This document shows, piece after piece, positions 17,142 to 26,315 of a DNA stretch of 45,043 bases. Source of the DNA: Burkholderiales bacterium (GTDB taxonomy: Bacteria; Pseudomonadota; Gammaproteobacteria; Burkholderiales; Ga0077523); NCBI GenBank assembly GCA_022843925.1, contig JALHMS010000004.1, positions 4,033 to 49,075 on the forward strand. Direction: 5' to 3'. Numbering within the stretch: the stretch's first letter is position 1; every line of letters begins with the position of its first letter. A program made the translations under genes and the position numbers. The notes under the pieces were generated by a model, which saw only the letters and a list, made by a program, of their open reading frames with translations, had not been told where the DNA came from and ran no database searches.

Positions 17142-17699
17142 ATGAATCTGCTCGCCACGGTCGAAGGCTTCCTGTTCCAGGTGGCCACGGCCCTGCTCTA
17201 CCCCGTGATGCTGAGCGTCGCGGCCCTGTCGATCTACGTGGTCTGGTTGCTCGGCGTGCTCGTGGCGGATGCGATGAAGCGCCGCACGCGAGGCTCGGCC
17301 CCACTCGCGGCGTATCGGAGCGCGCTCGCCCGAGAGGCCGCCACGGGCCTGCCGCATCTGGATGCCCGCCTCGAGCGGCTGCTGCAGGAGCAGGAGCTGG
17401 CCCTCGCGGCGGCGCTCGACCGGGTGCGCTTCGTCATCAAGGTCGGTCCGTCGCTCGGCTTGATGGCCACGCTGATCCCGATGGGCATCGCCCTCGCCGC
17501 GCTGGCGGAGGGCGACATCCCGAAGATGGCCGGCAGCATGGTGACCGCGTTCACCGCCACCGTGGTGGGCCTGGGTGCCGGGACCGTCGCATACCTGATT
17601 GCGTTGAAGCGCGAGAAGTGGGTCCGTGCCGATCTGCGCGAGATGGAGTTCGCGACCGAGCTGGCGTCCCGCGACCAATCACGCCCGGAGGCGCCCTGA
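17142..17699 (+). CDS. MotA/TolQ/ExbB family proton channel protein
   Basis: The 185-residue protein has one N-terminal membrane helix (about 15-42), a cytoplasmic loop, and two further helices around 100-122 (VGPSLGLMATLIPMGIALAAL) and 130-157 (GSMVTAFTATVVGLGAGTVAYLI). These match the conserved ExbB/TolQ helices 2 and 3. It should use the proton motive force to energise the system. It begins 6 bp after the receptor gene and is followed one base later by the DUF2149 gene. No strong ribosome-binding site is seen, so coupling with the receptor gene is likely. It is shorter than typical ExbB and belongs to the branch found with DUF2149 and CobN-like proteins. Confidence 0.88.
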   Translation: MNLLATVEGFLFQVATALLYPVMLSVAALSIYVVWLLGVLVADAMKRRTRGSAPLAAYRSALAREAATGLPHLDARLERLLQEQELALAAALDRVRFVIKVGPSLGLMATLIPMGIALAALAEGDIPKMAGSMVTAFTATVVGLGAGTVAYLIALKREKWVRADLREMEFATELASRDQSRPEAP

Positions 17700-17700
17700 C

Positions 17701-18042
17701 ATGCGCCATCTCCGACGGCGCCGGCGCTTCGACGTGTCGGGCGGCGATGCCCTGGAGGATCCGCTCTCCGGCGTCGCGAACCTGTTCGACGCGAGCGTCG
17801 TGTTCATCGTCAGCATGATGCTGGCGCTTTTCATGGCCTACAACATGATGGATCTCATCGATCCGTCCGCCGAGGTGACGCTCACGCGGAAGACCGCCGA
17901 CGGCAACATCGAGATCGTCACGCGGAAGGGCAAGGACGTGAAGGTCCGGAAGGTCACCGACCAGACGCTTTCGGGGCAGGGCGAGCGACTCGGCACGGCC
18001 TATCGCCTGAAGGATGGCCGGACGATCTATGTCCCCGATTGA
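17701..18042 (+). CDS. DUF2149 family protein, ExbD-like partner
   Basis: The 113-residue protein has an arginine-rich N-terminus, one membrane helix (about 30-52, ASVVFIVSMMLALFMAYNMM) and a small basic domain on the far side of the membrane. The topology is that of ExbD. DUF2149 is usually found beside this type of ExbB homologue, so it is probably the second channel subunit. The ATG at 17701 follows the ExbB stop by one base and has GGAGG at a good distance inside the end of that gene. Its last 14 bases overlap the start of the CobN-like gene, so all four genes are very likely made together. Confidence 0.85.
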   Translation: MRHLRRRRRFDVSGGDALEDPLSGVANLFDASVVFIVSMMLALFMAYNMMDLIDPSAEVTLTRKTADGNIEIVTRKGKDVKVRKVTDQTLSGQGERLGTAYRLKDGRTIYVPD

Positions 18043-21000
18043 ACGGGTCTTCCGCGCACTCGCGCTGGTCCTGCTGCTGACGTTCGCCGCGCCGGCCCGG
18101 GCAGCCCCGGTGGACGTGAGCCTGCTGCTCGGCGATCTCGATTCCACGACGGCGATCGAGGCCGTGCGCATGCTGCGGCAGGACAAGCGGCTGCGCGATG
18201 TGCGGATCCACACCTTCCCCGCGACGGACATCCGCACCCGCGACCTCTCGGCCCTCGCGCGTTCGCGGGTGGTCCTGATCCAGACCGTCGGCAACGTGCT
18301 GGCGACCACCGTGGCACCGGAGCTGGCGACGATGCAGCGCCGAGGCGGACGCGCCTACGCGGTGGGGTCCTCGTGGAACGACGACCTGGCGCGTCTTGGC
18401 CTCGTGCGCGACGACGAACTGCGCGCCTACATGGCCGCGGGCGGCCCGGTGAACGTCGCGAACATGGTGCGTGCCGCGCTGGTGCGTTCGCAGGGCTGGA
18501 GGCTCGCGGTGGATCCGCCTGCCGCGATCCCCGACTTCGGTGCGTACGAGCCGCACACAGGGGTCTTCGCGACCTCGTTCGAGGACTACGTGCGGCGCTA
18601 CGGCCACCATCGTCCCGGTCGCCCGTGGGTCGGCATCCCGTTCTATCGCAGCAACGCGGTGTCCGGGCAGACCGCCACCATCGCCGCGCTCACCGACGCG
18701 CTGGAAGCGCGCGGCCTCAACGTGATCCCGTTCTACGGCTTCCCCTCGGAGGCGGCGATCGAGCGCTTCGCCTTCGACAGCCAAGGCCGTCCGCGGCTCG
18801 CGGCGCTCGGCGCGCTGTCCATGAAGATCTCCAGCAATCCGCGCACGCTGGTCCCGCTGCTCGAGCGGCTCGGCGCCCCGGCGATCAACCTCATCGCGCT
18901 CAACGCCCGCAGCCGGGCCGAGTGGGAGGCGTCGCCGCAGGGGCTCGACATCCTCGAACGCTCCTGGCAGATCTCGCTCGCGGAGTTCGGCGGGCTGATC
19001 GCCCCCACGGTGGTGGCCACGAAGGAGCGATTCGTCGACCCCGACACGGGCCTGGAGGCGATCCGCGACACGCCCGTGCCGGATCGCATCGAGCGCGCCG
19101 CCGACCGGATCGCCCGCTGGATCGCTCTCCGCGAAACGCCGAGTGCCGCCAAGCGCGTGGCGATCCTCTACTACAACTATCCACCCGGGAAGGAGAACAT
19201 CGGCGCCGCCTATCTCAACGTGCTCCCGCACTCATTGTGGAACATGCTGGGCCGGCTGAAGGCGGAGGGATATCACACCGCTCCGATGCCGGCGACGCCC
19301 GACGCGCTCCTGCTCGCGATCCGCGATCGCGGCGGCAACATCGGCAACTGGAACCCGGGGACCCTCGAAGCGCTGGTCCGCAATGGCGTACGGGACGGGA
19401 CCCTCGTCCTGCTTCCCGTCAGCACCTATCGCAAGTGGTTCCACGAGGAGGTCCCCGCCTCGCTCCGCGACCAGATGAACGCGAAATGGGGCGAGCCCGA
19501 ACAGTCGACGATCATGGTGTGGCGGGACGAGAAACGTGTGCCGTATTTCGTGTTCCCTGCCCAGCGCTTCGGCAACATGCTGCTGGCACCCCAGCCCACG
19601 CGCGGCTGGGAACAGAACACGGCGACGCTCTATCACGACGTCTCGCTGCCGCCGCACCACCAGTACCTCGCGTTCTACCTCTGGCTGCAGAAGCACTTCG
19701 ACGCCCACGCCGTCGTGCACGTCGGCACGCACGCGACGCACGAATGGCACGGCGGCAAGGAGATTGGCTTCACCCGCGCCGATCCGGGCGAGCTCTTCGC
19801 CGGTGCCGTGCCGCAGCTCTACCCCTACATCGTCGACAACATCGGCGAAGGTCTGCAGGCGAAGCGACGCGGCATGGCGACGATCATCACGCACCTGACG
19901 CCGCCGCTCGACCAGGCGTCGCTCGACCCCGTGCTGCGCGATCTCTCGCAGGCGATCTCGGACTGGAGCGTCGCCAAGGAGAAGAGTCCGCAGCTCGCGG
20001 ACGCGCTGCTGCGCGACATCGATGCGAGTGCGCGGAAGCGCGGCCTGCATCGCGATCTCGGCGTCGAGCACATCGCCACACAGGGCGATGTCGAGAAGCT
20101 CGACGACTATCTTCGCGAGATCGGCGAGAAGACCACGCCCTTCGGACTCCACACGCTCGGCGTCGCGCCGTCTCGGGCACTGGCCGAGGCGACGGCCCGC
20201 GCCGTCGTCGGGTCGTCGCTCGACCTGACCCCCGACGCGCGCGCGGCCCGGGAGCGCGAGGTGGTCGAGCGCATCGAGCGTTCGGTGATCGCCGAACTGG
20301 ACGCGCTCGTGGCGGGGCTCGCCGGGCGGTACATCGCCGCGAGCCCGGGCAACGACCCCGTGCGTACGCCCGACGTCCTGCCCACGGGCCGCAACTTCTA
20401 CGGGTTCGATCCCGCGCGCCTGCCGACGCCCGCCACCTGGACCATGGGCGAGACCCTCGCACGAGACTTCGCGGAGAGCTTCCGGCAGCGCACCGGTGGG
20501 TGGCCGAAGCGGCTCGTGTTCAACCTCTGGGGCGTCGAGAGCAACCGGCACGAGGGGGTCATGGAGTCGCAGATCATGGCGCTCATGGGCGTGCGGCCGC
20601 GCTGGGACGATCGCGGTCGCGTGGTCGGCGTCGAGCCGATTTCGCGCGAGGCGCTCGGCCGTCCGCGCGTCGATGTGACGATCGTGCCGTCGGGGCTGTA
20701 CCGCGACCTCTTCTCGCAGGTGATGAAGCTGCTGGACGAGGCGATCGCGCTCGCGCAGGCGCAGCCGGAAGCCGACAACCTGCTCCGCGAGAACGTCGCC
20801 AAGACCCGCGCCGAACTGCTCGCCCGCGGTCTTCCGGAGGCACGGGCGCAGCAGCTGGCGGAGGTGCGCATGTTCTCCGTCCCCTCCGGCGCGTACGGCA
20901 CGAACCTCGACAAGATCGTGCCGCTCTCCAACACCTACGGTTCCGGCAGCGAGGCGGACCGCAAGCTCTCCGACGTCTACTTCATGCGCATGCACCACGC

Positions 21001-22054
21001 GTTCGGCCGCGGCATGTGGGGGGAGAGCGCGAACGACGCGCCGGGGCTCGCGGTGAATCTCTTCAAGGGTGCGCTGAAGGGCGCGCAGGCCGCGGTGCAC
21101 AGCCGCTCGTCGAACGTGTTCGCCGTGCTCGACGGCGACGACTTCTATCAGTACCTCGGCGGAACGGCGATGGCGATCCGCGCCGTGAACGGTGTCACGC
21201 CCGAGGTCCACGTCACCAACATGGCGGACCCGCGGAAGCCGCGCAACGAGCCGCTCGAGACCTACATGGGGCGCGAGCTGCGTTCCCGCTATCTGAACCC
21301 GAAGTGGATCGACGCGATGATGCGGGAGGGGTACGCCGGCGCGAAATTCGTGAACCAGGTGGTGGAGCACATGTGGGGCTGGCAGGTGACGGTGCCGGAG
21401 GCTGTCGACGGTGCCAAGTGGCAGGAGATGTACGAGACCTGGGTCGCCGACCGCCACAACCTCGGCATCCGCCAGAAGTTCCGCGACGCGAAGAACATGC
21501 GGGCCTATCAGACCATCGTGGACCGCATGCTGACCGTTGTCCGCAAGGGCTACTGGCAACCGCCGCCGGAGACCATCGCCGGGCTCGAGCAGGCCAACCG
21601 CGAGGCGATCGCCGAGGCCGGCGTCGGCTGCTACCGCGACACGTGCTCGTCGAGCGATATCGTGCAGCTCGCCGAGGCGCAGGACCAGCGTGCCGCCGGG
21701 AGTGCGCAGCTGATCGCCGTCCCCGATGCGGCGGCGATCGCGGCTGCGATCGGCGAGCGTGCGAGCCCGGTACTGTCGCGCCCAGAATCGTCGCTGCCAC
21801 CCGCTGCCACGGCGCGTCCGCTGCAGTCCGCCGCGCCGGCAACATCGACCCCGCCCGCATCCCAGGCGCCCCAGGCAGCAGACGTGGCACCGAAGCCGGC
21901 AGCGACCGAATCGACCGTCGAGGGGCTCGCGATGGAGGAGAAGTCGTACCGCGCACCGGCCCTGCCGCCGCAGGCCGGATGGGCGCTCGCGCTGTCCGCC
22001 GCGTGCGTGGCGGTTGTCGCCTTCGTCCACCGGTTGCGCAGCGGCGCCGGCTGA
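18029..22054 (+). CDS. secreted, membrane-anchored CobN/Mg-chelatase H-like protein
   Basis: The 1341-residue protein belongs to the large-subunit family of cobalt and magnesium chelatases (CobN, BchH). Unlike cytoplasmic CobN it begins with a Sec signal peptide (about 1-24, ending APARA-AP). It ends with an alanine/proline-rich linker (about 1240-1300), a membrane helix (about 1316-1335) and a short basic tail, so the chelatase domain should sit in the periplasm. A GTHATHEWHGGKE segment (His568, His571, Glu572) lies where CobN has its HG-x-EW-x-GK motif. No CobS or CobT partner is encoded here, and ATP-driven metal insertion would not work in the periplasm. Removing metal from, or handling, an imported tetrapyrrole is more plausible, as proposed for HmuS. 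The start could also be 18014. Confidence 0.87.
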   Translation: MSPIERVFRALALVLLLTFAAPARAAPVDVSLLLGDLDSTTAIEAVRMLRQDKRLRDVRIHTFPATDIRTRDLSALARSRVVLIQTVGNVLATTVAPELATMQRRGGRAYAVGSSWNDDLARLGLVRDDELRAYMAAGGPVNVANMVRAALVRSQGWRLAVDPPAAIPDFGAYEPHTGVFATSFEDYVRRYGHHRPGRPWVGIPFYRSNAVSGQTATIAALTDALEARGLNVIPFYGFPSEAAIERFAFDSQGRPRLAALGALSMKISSNPRTLVPLLERLGAPAINLIALNARSRAEWEASPQGLDILERSWQISLAEFGGLIAPTVVATKERFVDPDTGLEAIRDTPVPDRIERAADRIARWIALRETPSAAKRVAILYYNYPPGKENIGAAYLNVLPHSLWNMLGRLKAEGYHTAPMPATPDALLLAIRDRGGNIGNWNPGTLEALVRNGVRDGTLVLLPVSTYRKWFHEEVPASLRDQMNAKWGEPEQSTIMVWRDEKRVPYFVFPAQRFGNMLLAPQPTRGWEQNTATLYHDVSLPPHHQYLAFYLWLQKHFDAHAVVHVGTHATHEWHGGKEIGFTRADPGELFAGAVPQLYPYIVDNIGEGLQAKRRGMATIITHLTPPLDQASLDPVLRDLSQAISDWSVAKEKSPQLADALLRDIDASARKRGLHRDLGVEHIATQGDVEKLDDYLREIGEKTTPFGLHTLGVAPSRALAEATARAVVGSSLDLTPDARAAREREVVERIERSVIAELDALVAGLAGRYIAASPGNDPVRTPDVLPTGRNFYGFDPARLPTPATWTMGETLARDFAESFRQRTGGWPKRLVFNLWGVESNRHEGVMESQIMALMGVRPRWDDRGRVVGVEPISREALGRPRVDVTIVPSGLYRDLFSQVMKLLDEAIALAQAQPEADNLLRENVAKTRAELLARGLPEARAQQLAEVRMFSVPSGAYGTNLDKIVPLSNTYGSGSEADRKLSDVYFMRMHHAFGRGMWGESANDAPGLAVNLFKGALKGAQAAVHSRSSNVFAVLDGDDFYQYLGGTAMAIRAVNGVTPEVHVTNMADPRKPRNEPLETYMGRELRSRYLNPKWIDAMMREGYAGAKFVNQVVEHMWGWQVTVPEAVDGAKWQEMYETWVADRHNLGIRQKFRDAKNMRAYQTIVDRMLTVVRKGYWQPPPETIAGLEQANREAIAEAGVGCYRDTCSSSDIVQLAEAQDQRAAGSAQLIAVPDAAAIAAAIGERASPVLSRPESSLPPAATARPLQSAAPATSTPPASQAPQAADVAPKPAATESTVEGLAMEEKSYRAPALPPQAGWALALSAACVAVVAFVHRLRSGAG

Positions 22055-22079
22055 GGCCGAGTGTCCCGCGCGCCCACCG

Positions 22080-22805
22080 TCAGCGGTGGCGCCTGCGTCG
22101 CGCCTCGACGAGGAAGAGCAGCACGCCGCCCGCGGCCATCAGCGCGATCGATCCCGGCTCCGGCACCGGTGCGACGCGACCGAACACCACGTTGTCGAAG
22201 ACCGGGTACGGCTGAAACGAGCCCGCCGGTGCCGCCGTGTTCGTGAAGACGATCTGCTCGATCTCTCGATCGAGATCGACGATGCCGAAGAAGCGGCGCG
22301 TGCGGTCGCCGGCGATCGTGAACGATTCGCGGGTCCCGTCCCGATAGAGCACCGCCAGCGTCTCGGCGGCGGGCGGCAGCGAGTCGTCGCGGAGGCGGTC
22401 GAGGCGATAGTCGGCGCCGAAGAGGTTCACGTCGTCCGGCAGGGCGATCGTGCACGTCCGTCGACCGCAGATCAGCGAAGCCGACGAGCCGTCGACGTCG
22501 TAGTAGCCGGTGTTCGCGGCGTTGCTGGCGATATAGGCATCGTCGCTGAACCCCGGCGTGGCGCCCGAGAACGAGAGGCCGCCGACGAATAGCCTGGGGC
22601 CGGAACGGTGCGTCCCGAAGAAGTTGAGCGGGAAGGCCGGCGTGCCCAGGATGTCATCGAACACGAGCGTGGTGACGGCACCCGAGTGGCGCGTGGGATC
22701 GGTGTACTGCGCGAACTCGACGCGGTCGGTGACGAGCGCCGCGTGGGATGTCGCAGTGAAGGCGAGCGCGCAGAGCGCGGTCAGGCAGGGCCTGGTGATG
22801 ATCAT
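22080..22805 (-). CDS. PEP-CTERM sorted extracellular protein
   Basis: The 241-residue protein has a signal peptide (about 1-22) and a beta-rich body of unknown function with one cysteine pair (LICGRRTCTI, Cys113 and Cys118). The C-terminus is a textbook PEP-CTERM signal: VPEPGS (214-219), a hydrophobic helix and a basic tail EARRRRHR. Such proteins are sorted by an exosortase, usually together with exopolysaccharide production. No exosortase gene is in the window. The ATG at 22805 opens the signal peptide and has GGAG 11 bases upstream. It faces the end of the CobN-like gene; an imperfect hairpin lies at 22070-22093. Confidence 0.88.
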   Translation of the reverse strand: MIITRPCLTALCALAFTATSHAALVTDRVEFAQYTDPTRHSGAVTTLVFDDILGTPAFPLNFFGTHRSGPRLFVGGLSFSGATPGFSDDAYIASNAANTGYYDVDGSSASLICGRRTCTIALPDDVNLFGADYRLDRLRDDSLPPAAETLAVLYRDGTRESFTIAGDRTRRFFGIVDLDREIEQIVFTNTAAPAGSFQPYPVFDNVVFGRVAPVPEPGSIALMAAGGVLLFLVEARRRRHR

Positions 22806-22900
22806 GGTGCGGAGGTCTCCGGAGATGCGGATGGCGACGGGCTCCGGGCAATGTGCACCTCCGGGTCTTACCGACACCCTACGCCGCGCAAGTCGGATTT

Positions 22901-24520
22901 CTACGGCATCCACGGCACCATCGTCGCCGGACCCGTCGGCGCGAACGGCACCTCGATCAGCCACACGCCGCCCGCATCGATCGCGCGGCGCACTGCGCTG
23001 CCGACGTCCTTCGGTTCCACGCGGACGCTCTTCGCGCCGAAGGCTTCGCCCAGTTTCACGAAGTCCGGGTTCACGAGATCGTCGCCGATGTGCCGGCCGC
23101 CGAACATGCGGTCCTGGTAGACGCGGATCGAGCCGTACGCGTGGTCGTTGAACACGAGCGCGACGAGGTCCTGCTTCGCCTGCACCGCGGTGGCGAGGTC
23201 CTGCACCGAGAACATGAAGCCCCCGTCGCCGGAGATCGAGACGACGGGCCGATCGGGACACGCAAACTTCGCACCGATCGACGCCGGCAGCGCGTAGCCG
23301 AGCGTGCCGTACGTGCCGGGGTGGATCAGCGTGCGCGGATGGTAGGTGTCGAAGAGCAGCGGCATCCAGTAGCCGACCACGGTGAGATCGTCGACGACGA
23401 TCGTCTCGTCGGGGAGGGCCGCGCGAAGATCCTCGATGATCGGGAGGACGGGGCCGGCGCGTTCGACCATCCGTTCGCGCTTGCGTGCGCGGAAACCGGC
23501 GACGTCGAACCAGCAGGCCGGGGCGCCGGAAAGTTCGTCGCCGATCGCCTCCAGCACCAGACGCGCATCGCCGACGATGCCGACCTCCGCCGGACGGCGA
23601 TGGCCGATCATCAGCGGGTCGATGTCGATCTGCACGATGCGGGCGGGGAAGCGGGCGCCGACGTTGACGTCCGACACCACGTCGATGCGGGTGCCGACGA
23701 CGAGCACGAGGTCGGCCTGCGCGAGGAGATCGTCGTAGAGATCGAGCCGCCCCCAGCCGTCGCCCAGCGCGAGCGGATGCCGGTCGGAGATCGCGCCGCG
23801 GCCGAATACGCTGGTCACGACCGGTGCGCCCAGCCGTTCCGCGACGCGGACCAGCGCCTCCGTCGCCTCTGCGCTCTCGATGCCGCCACCGGCGTATATG
23901 AAGGGCCGCTTCGCGCTGCGGAGCGCGGTGGCGGCGAGCACGATGGCGGCGGGGTCCCCGGCGGGGCGGCTGAACATCTCGCGCGGCGCGACGTTCACGT
24001 CGGCCTCGCCCAGTTGCACGTCGAGCGGCACCTCGATGTAGGCGGGCCGCGGCCGCTTGCAGCGCATGGCGCGCATCGCTTCACGGACGACCTTCGGGGC
24101 ATCCACCGGGGTCGCGAGGCGGGACACGTAGCCGCTCACCGAGGCGGCGACGCCCAGCGAGTTCGCGAGTTCGTGGAAGTGACCCCCTTCGCGCTCGAGC
24201 TGCGGCAGGGCGTTCTGCCCCCCGAACACGAGCATGGGCGTCGACTCCGAGTACGCCATGCCCATGCCGCTCAGCGCGTTGGTGAGGCCGGGACCCGGCA
24301 CGACGAAGCACGCGGCGATGTTGCCGGAGGCCCGCGCGTAGCCTGCGGCCATCATCGTGGCCCCCTGTTCGTGCCGTACGGTCACGGCCTGGATCGAAGG
24401 CTCCGCATGCACGCCGTCGAAGAGCGGACAGTTGTGCGTACCGACGATCCCGAAGACATGCCTGATTCCTTCGACCTTCAGCGCTTCCGCGATGGCGCGG
24501 CCGCCCGTCATGCGTGGCAT
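22901..24520 (-). CDS. thiamine diphosphate-dependent enzyme (acetolactate synthase/decarboxylase family)
   Basis: The 539-residue protein has all three domains of the acetolactate synthase superfamily. The activating glutamate is Glu51 (RHEQGATMMAAGYA). A central domain of DHS-like fold contains VVGTRIDVVSD. The ThDP-magnesium motif is GDGGFMFSVQDL (431-442) ending at Asn458. It could be a 2-oxoacid decarboxylase or a carboligase; sequence alone does not decide. It lacks a neighbouring small regulatory subunit, so a role in branched-chain amino acid synthesis is unlikely. A strong GGGGAGGAG site supports the start at 24520. It lies 111 bp downstream of a TetR gene in the same direction and may be under its control. 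Confidence 0.88.
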   Translation of the reverse strand: MPRMTGGRAIAEALKVEGIRHVFGIVGTHNCPLFDGVHAEPSIQAVTVRHEQGATMMAAGYARASGNIAACFVVPGPGLTNALSGMGMAYSESTPMLVFGGQNALPQLEREGGHFHELANSLGVAASVSGYVSRLATPVDAPKVVREAMRAMRCKRPRPAYIEVPLDVQLGEADVNVAPREMFSRPAGDPAAIVLAATALRSAKRPFIYAGGGIESAEATEALVRVAERLGAPVVTSVFGRGAISDRHPLALGDGWGRLDLYDDLLAQADLVLVVGTRIDVVSDVNVGARFPARIVQIDIDPLMIGHRRPAEVGIVGDARLVLEAIGDELSGAPACWFDVAGFRARKRERMVERAGPVLPIIEDLRAALPDETIVVDDLTVVGYWMPLLFDTYHPRTLIHPGTYGTLGYALPASIGAKFACPDRPVVSISGDGGFMFSVQDLATAVQAKQDLVALVFNDHAYGSIRVYQDRMFGGRHIGDDLVNPDFVKLGEAFGAKSVRVEPKDVGSAVRRAIDAGGVWLIEVPFAPTGPATMVPWMP

Positions 24521-24631
24521 GTGACTCCTCCCCGGTGGCGTCGACCGGTCGGGCCGGTCGATCGTGGTTCGCGGTCGGTGCGGGCCCCGACGGGTGCCTC
24601 GACCGCCGGCGCATGGTACGCCGGCGTCCGA

Positions 24632-25252
24632 TCACCCGCCCGAGCCGAGGCCGCGTCCGACCATCTCCATGATGTGCTCCGTGGCCCGCGCCAGCACGGG
24701 GGCACGCACGTCGAGGTGACCGAGACAGTCGCTCTGCATCACGCCCGCGAGCCCGTGCATCGACGACCAGATGAAGAGCGCGTCGAGGTCCACCTGGTCG
24801 CGCTTTCCAGCGGTGCCGCCGTGCACGCGCCGGAGCACTTCGCGGAGGATGTCGAAGGCGTGGGCGGCGTCGCGGATGAGGTCGGGGTGCTCTGCGGAAG
24901 CAGGCCAGGGGGTCCCGAACATCAGCCGGTACTCGAGGGGGTGCTCCTGGGCGTAGCGGAGGTACTGCAGGCCGAGCGAATGGAGATCGTCGCGCGGCGA
25001 TTCGAATCGCTTTCTCGCGTCGAGATGCGCCGCGAAGTTCTCGAAGCACCGTCGCATCACTTCGGCGAGGAGATGGTCCCGGCTGGGGTAGTGCTTGTAC
25101 GGCGCCTGGTGCGATACGCCCAGGCGGCGCGCGACATCCCGCAGGCTGAGGTTCTCGATGCCGTGCTCGGCGATCGCGTCCCGCGCGGCCACGACGCAGG
25201 CTTCGCGGAGATCCTTCGGCGGCGCGGGCACGGGCTCCGTCTTCTTCGGCAT
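24632..25252 (-). CDS. TetR/AcrR family transcriptional regulator
   Basis: The 206-residue protein has an N-terminal helix-turn-helix (about 15-62: IENLSLRDVARRLGVSHQAPYKHYPSRDHLLAEV). The larger ligand-binding domain contains LFIWSSMHGLAGV, the WHG-type C-terminal domain. The ligand is unknown. It stands between an SDR gene (72 bp upstream) and the ThDP enzyme gene (111 bp downstream), all on the same strand, and probably controls one or both. A palindrome upstream of the SDR gene (26316-26332) is a candidate binding site. Confidence 0.9.
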   Translation of the reverse strand: MPKKTEPVPAPPKDLREACVVAARDAIAEHGIENLSLRDVARRLGVSHQAPYKHYPSRDHLLAEVMRRCFENFAAHLDARKRFESPRDDLHSLGLQYLRYAQEHPLEYRLMFGTPWPASAEHPDLIRDAAHAFDILREVLRRVHGGTAGKRDQVDLDALFIWSSMHGLAGVMQSDCLGHLDVRAPVLARATEHIMEMVGRGLGSGG

Positions 25253-25323
25253 CGTGGTTCGGGAGGGGGTGAGCGGGCGTCGAACCTACCACGCACGCGC
25301 CCGCGCCGGCCACCCGCCCGGAT

Positions 25324-26217
25324 TCACCGGGGTGCCGGCCCGGCCCGCTGTTCTCCGGTCGCCTGGTGCGCCGTCATCCCCTGCATGATCGGCGTGATCA
25401 CCATCACCTGCCCCCAGCGCGGCAGCAGGGCGAGCGACCAGCCGAGCAGCTTCGAGAGCCAGCCGGGCCTTACGGTGGTCCGACGCCCCAGGGCGGCGAG
25501 GGTGACGCGCGCCACGACGTCCGGCGAAAGGGCGAGCGACATGCGCAGCCGGGCGCGGTCGGCGAAGCCGGTCCGGATCGGGCCCGGCGCCGAGGCGATG
25601 ACATCGACGCCCGATGGGGCCAGTTCCACGCGCAGCCCCTCCGCGAGGGTCTGGACGTAGGCCTTGGTCGCCGCGTAGTGCGCCGCACCCGGAACGCCGT
25701 GGAACGCGAGCAGCGAGCTGAGGAAGACGAGTCCTCCGCGCCCCCGGCCCGCCAGCCGCGTGCCGAAGTGCGTGGCGAGGGTGAGCACGGCCGCGCAGTT
25801 CACGTCCAGCATCTCGCGCTCGACGTCCGGATTCGAGGAGATGAGCGGGCCCGAAGTACCGAAGCCGGCCGAGGCGACCAGCAGGCCGACGTCGAGATCC
25901 GCGGTCGAGTCGATGACGCTCCCCACCCCGCCGGCGTGTGCGAGGTCGGCGACCAGCACCCGGCACTCGATGCCGTGGGCCTTCCGCAGTTCGTCCGCCA
26001 GGGTGGCGAGCAGCGCCCCGCGTCGCGCGACGAGAACGAGGTGGACGCCGCGGCGTGCCAGATCCTGTGCGAAAGCCCGGCCGATTCCGTCGGAGGCGCC
26101 GGTGATCACGGCCCAGGGACCGTAGCGGCGGCACCACGCGGAGGTGGCGGATCCGCCCGGTCCGGTATCGCGGGTCGTACGGGCATCGATCGTCTCGATG
26201 GGAGAGCTGAGTGGCAT
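25324..26217 (-). CDS. short-chain dehydrogenase/reductase
   Basis: The 297-residue enzyme has a classical SDR Rossmann motif TGASDGIG (39-46), LVASAG (113-118), the active-site serine region FLSSLLAF (165-172) and the catalytic pair Tyr181 and Lys185 (YAATK). The substrate cannot be deduced. An extra N-terminal tail of about 30 residues precedes the Rossmann fold, and a hydrophobic segment (about 255-280, LLGWSLALLPRWGQVMVITPIM) near the C-terminus suggests membrane association. It is the first gene of a leftward run SDR-TetR-ThDP enzyme. The start at 26217 has only a weak site, and an internal start is possible. Confidence 0.88.
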   Translation of the reverse strand: MPLSSPIETIDARTTRDTGPGGSATSAWCRRYGPWAVITGASDGIGRAFAQDLARRGVHLVLVARRGALLATLADELRKAHGIECRVLVADLAHAGGVGSVIDSTADLDVGLLVASAGFGTSGPLISSNPDVEREMLDVNCAAVLTLATHFGTRLAGRGRGGLVFLSSLLAFHGVPGAAHYAATKAYVQTLAEGLRVELAPSGVDVIASAPGPIRTGFADRARLRMSLALSPDVVARVTLAALGRRTTVRPGWLSKLLGWSLALLPRWGQVMVITPIMQGMTAHQATGEQRAGPAPR

Positions 26218-26315
26218 GGTGTGGGTTCCAGGAGGTTTCGTCGAGGCGGCGGCGGCCGGACGTGTCCGCCACGGGCAGCAGCGGGACGCATCGCGGACCG
26301 CTGCGCCGGGCAGGG

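Noticed and set aside
14847-17678. Very long open frame (943 codons) on the minus strand opposite the TonB receptor and ExbB genes
   Set aside because: It is a shadow of high-GC codon bias: no recognisable domain, arginine/histidine-rich composition, and the plus strand holds clear receptor and channel genes.
19232-22030. 932-codon minus-strand open frame opposite the CobN-like gene
   Set aside because: Low-complexity composition typical of a reverse shadow; the plus-strand protein has clear family motifs and operon spacing.
18029-22054. Reading the CobN-like gene as part of aerobic cobalamin synthesis
   Set aside because: The protein has a signal peptide and membrane anchor, no cob genes are nearby, and the companions are uptake proteins.
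22853-25660. 935-codon plus-strand open frame across the ThDP enzyme and TetR genes
   Set aside because: It runs opposite two well-supported genes and shows no domain; no ribosome-binding site of note.
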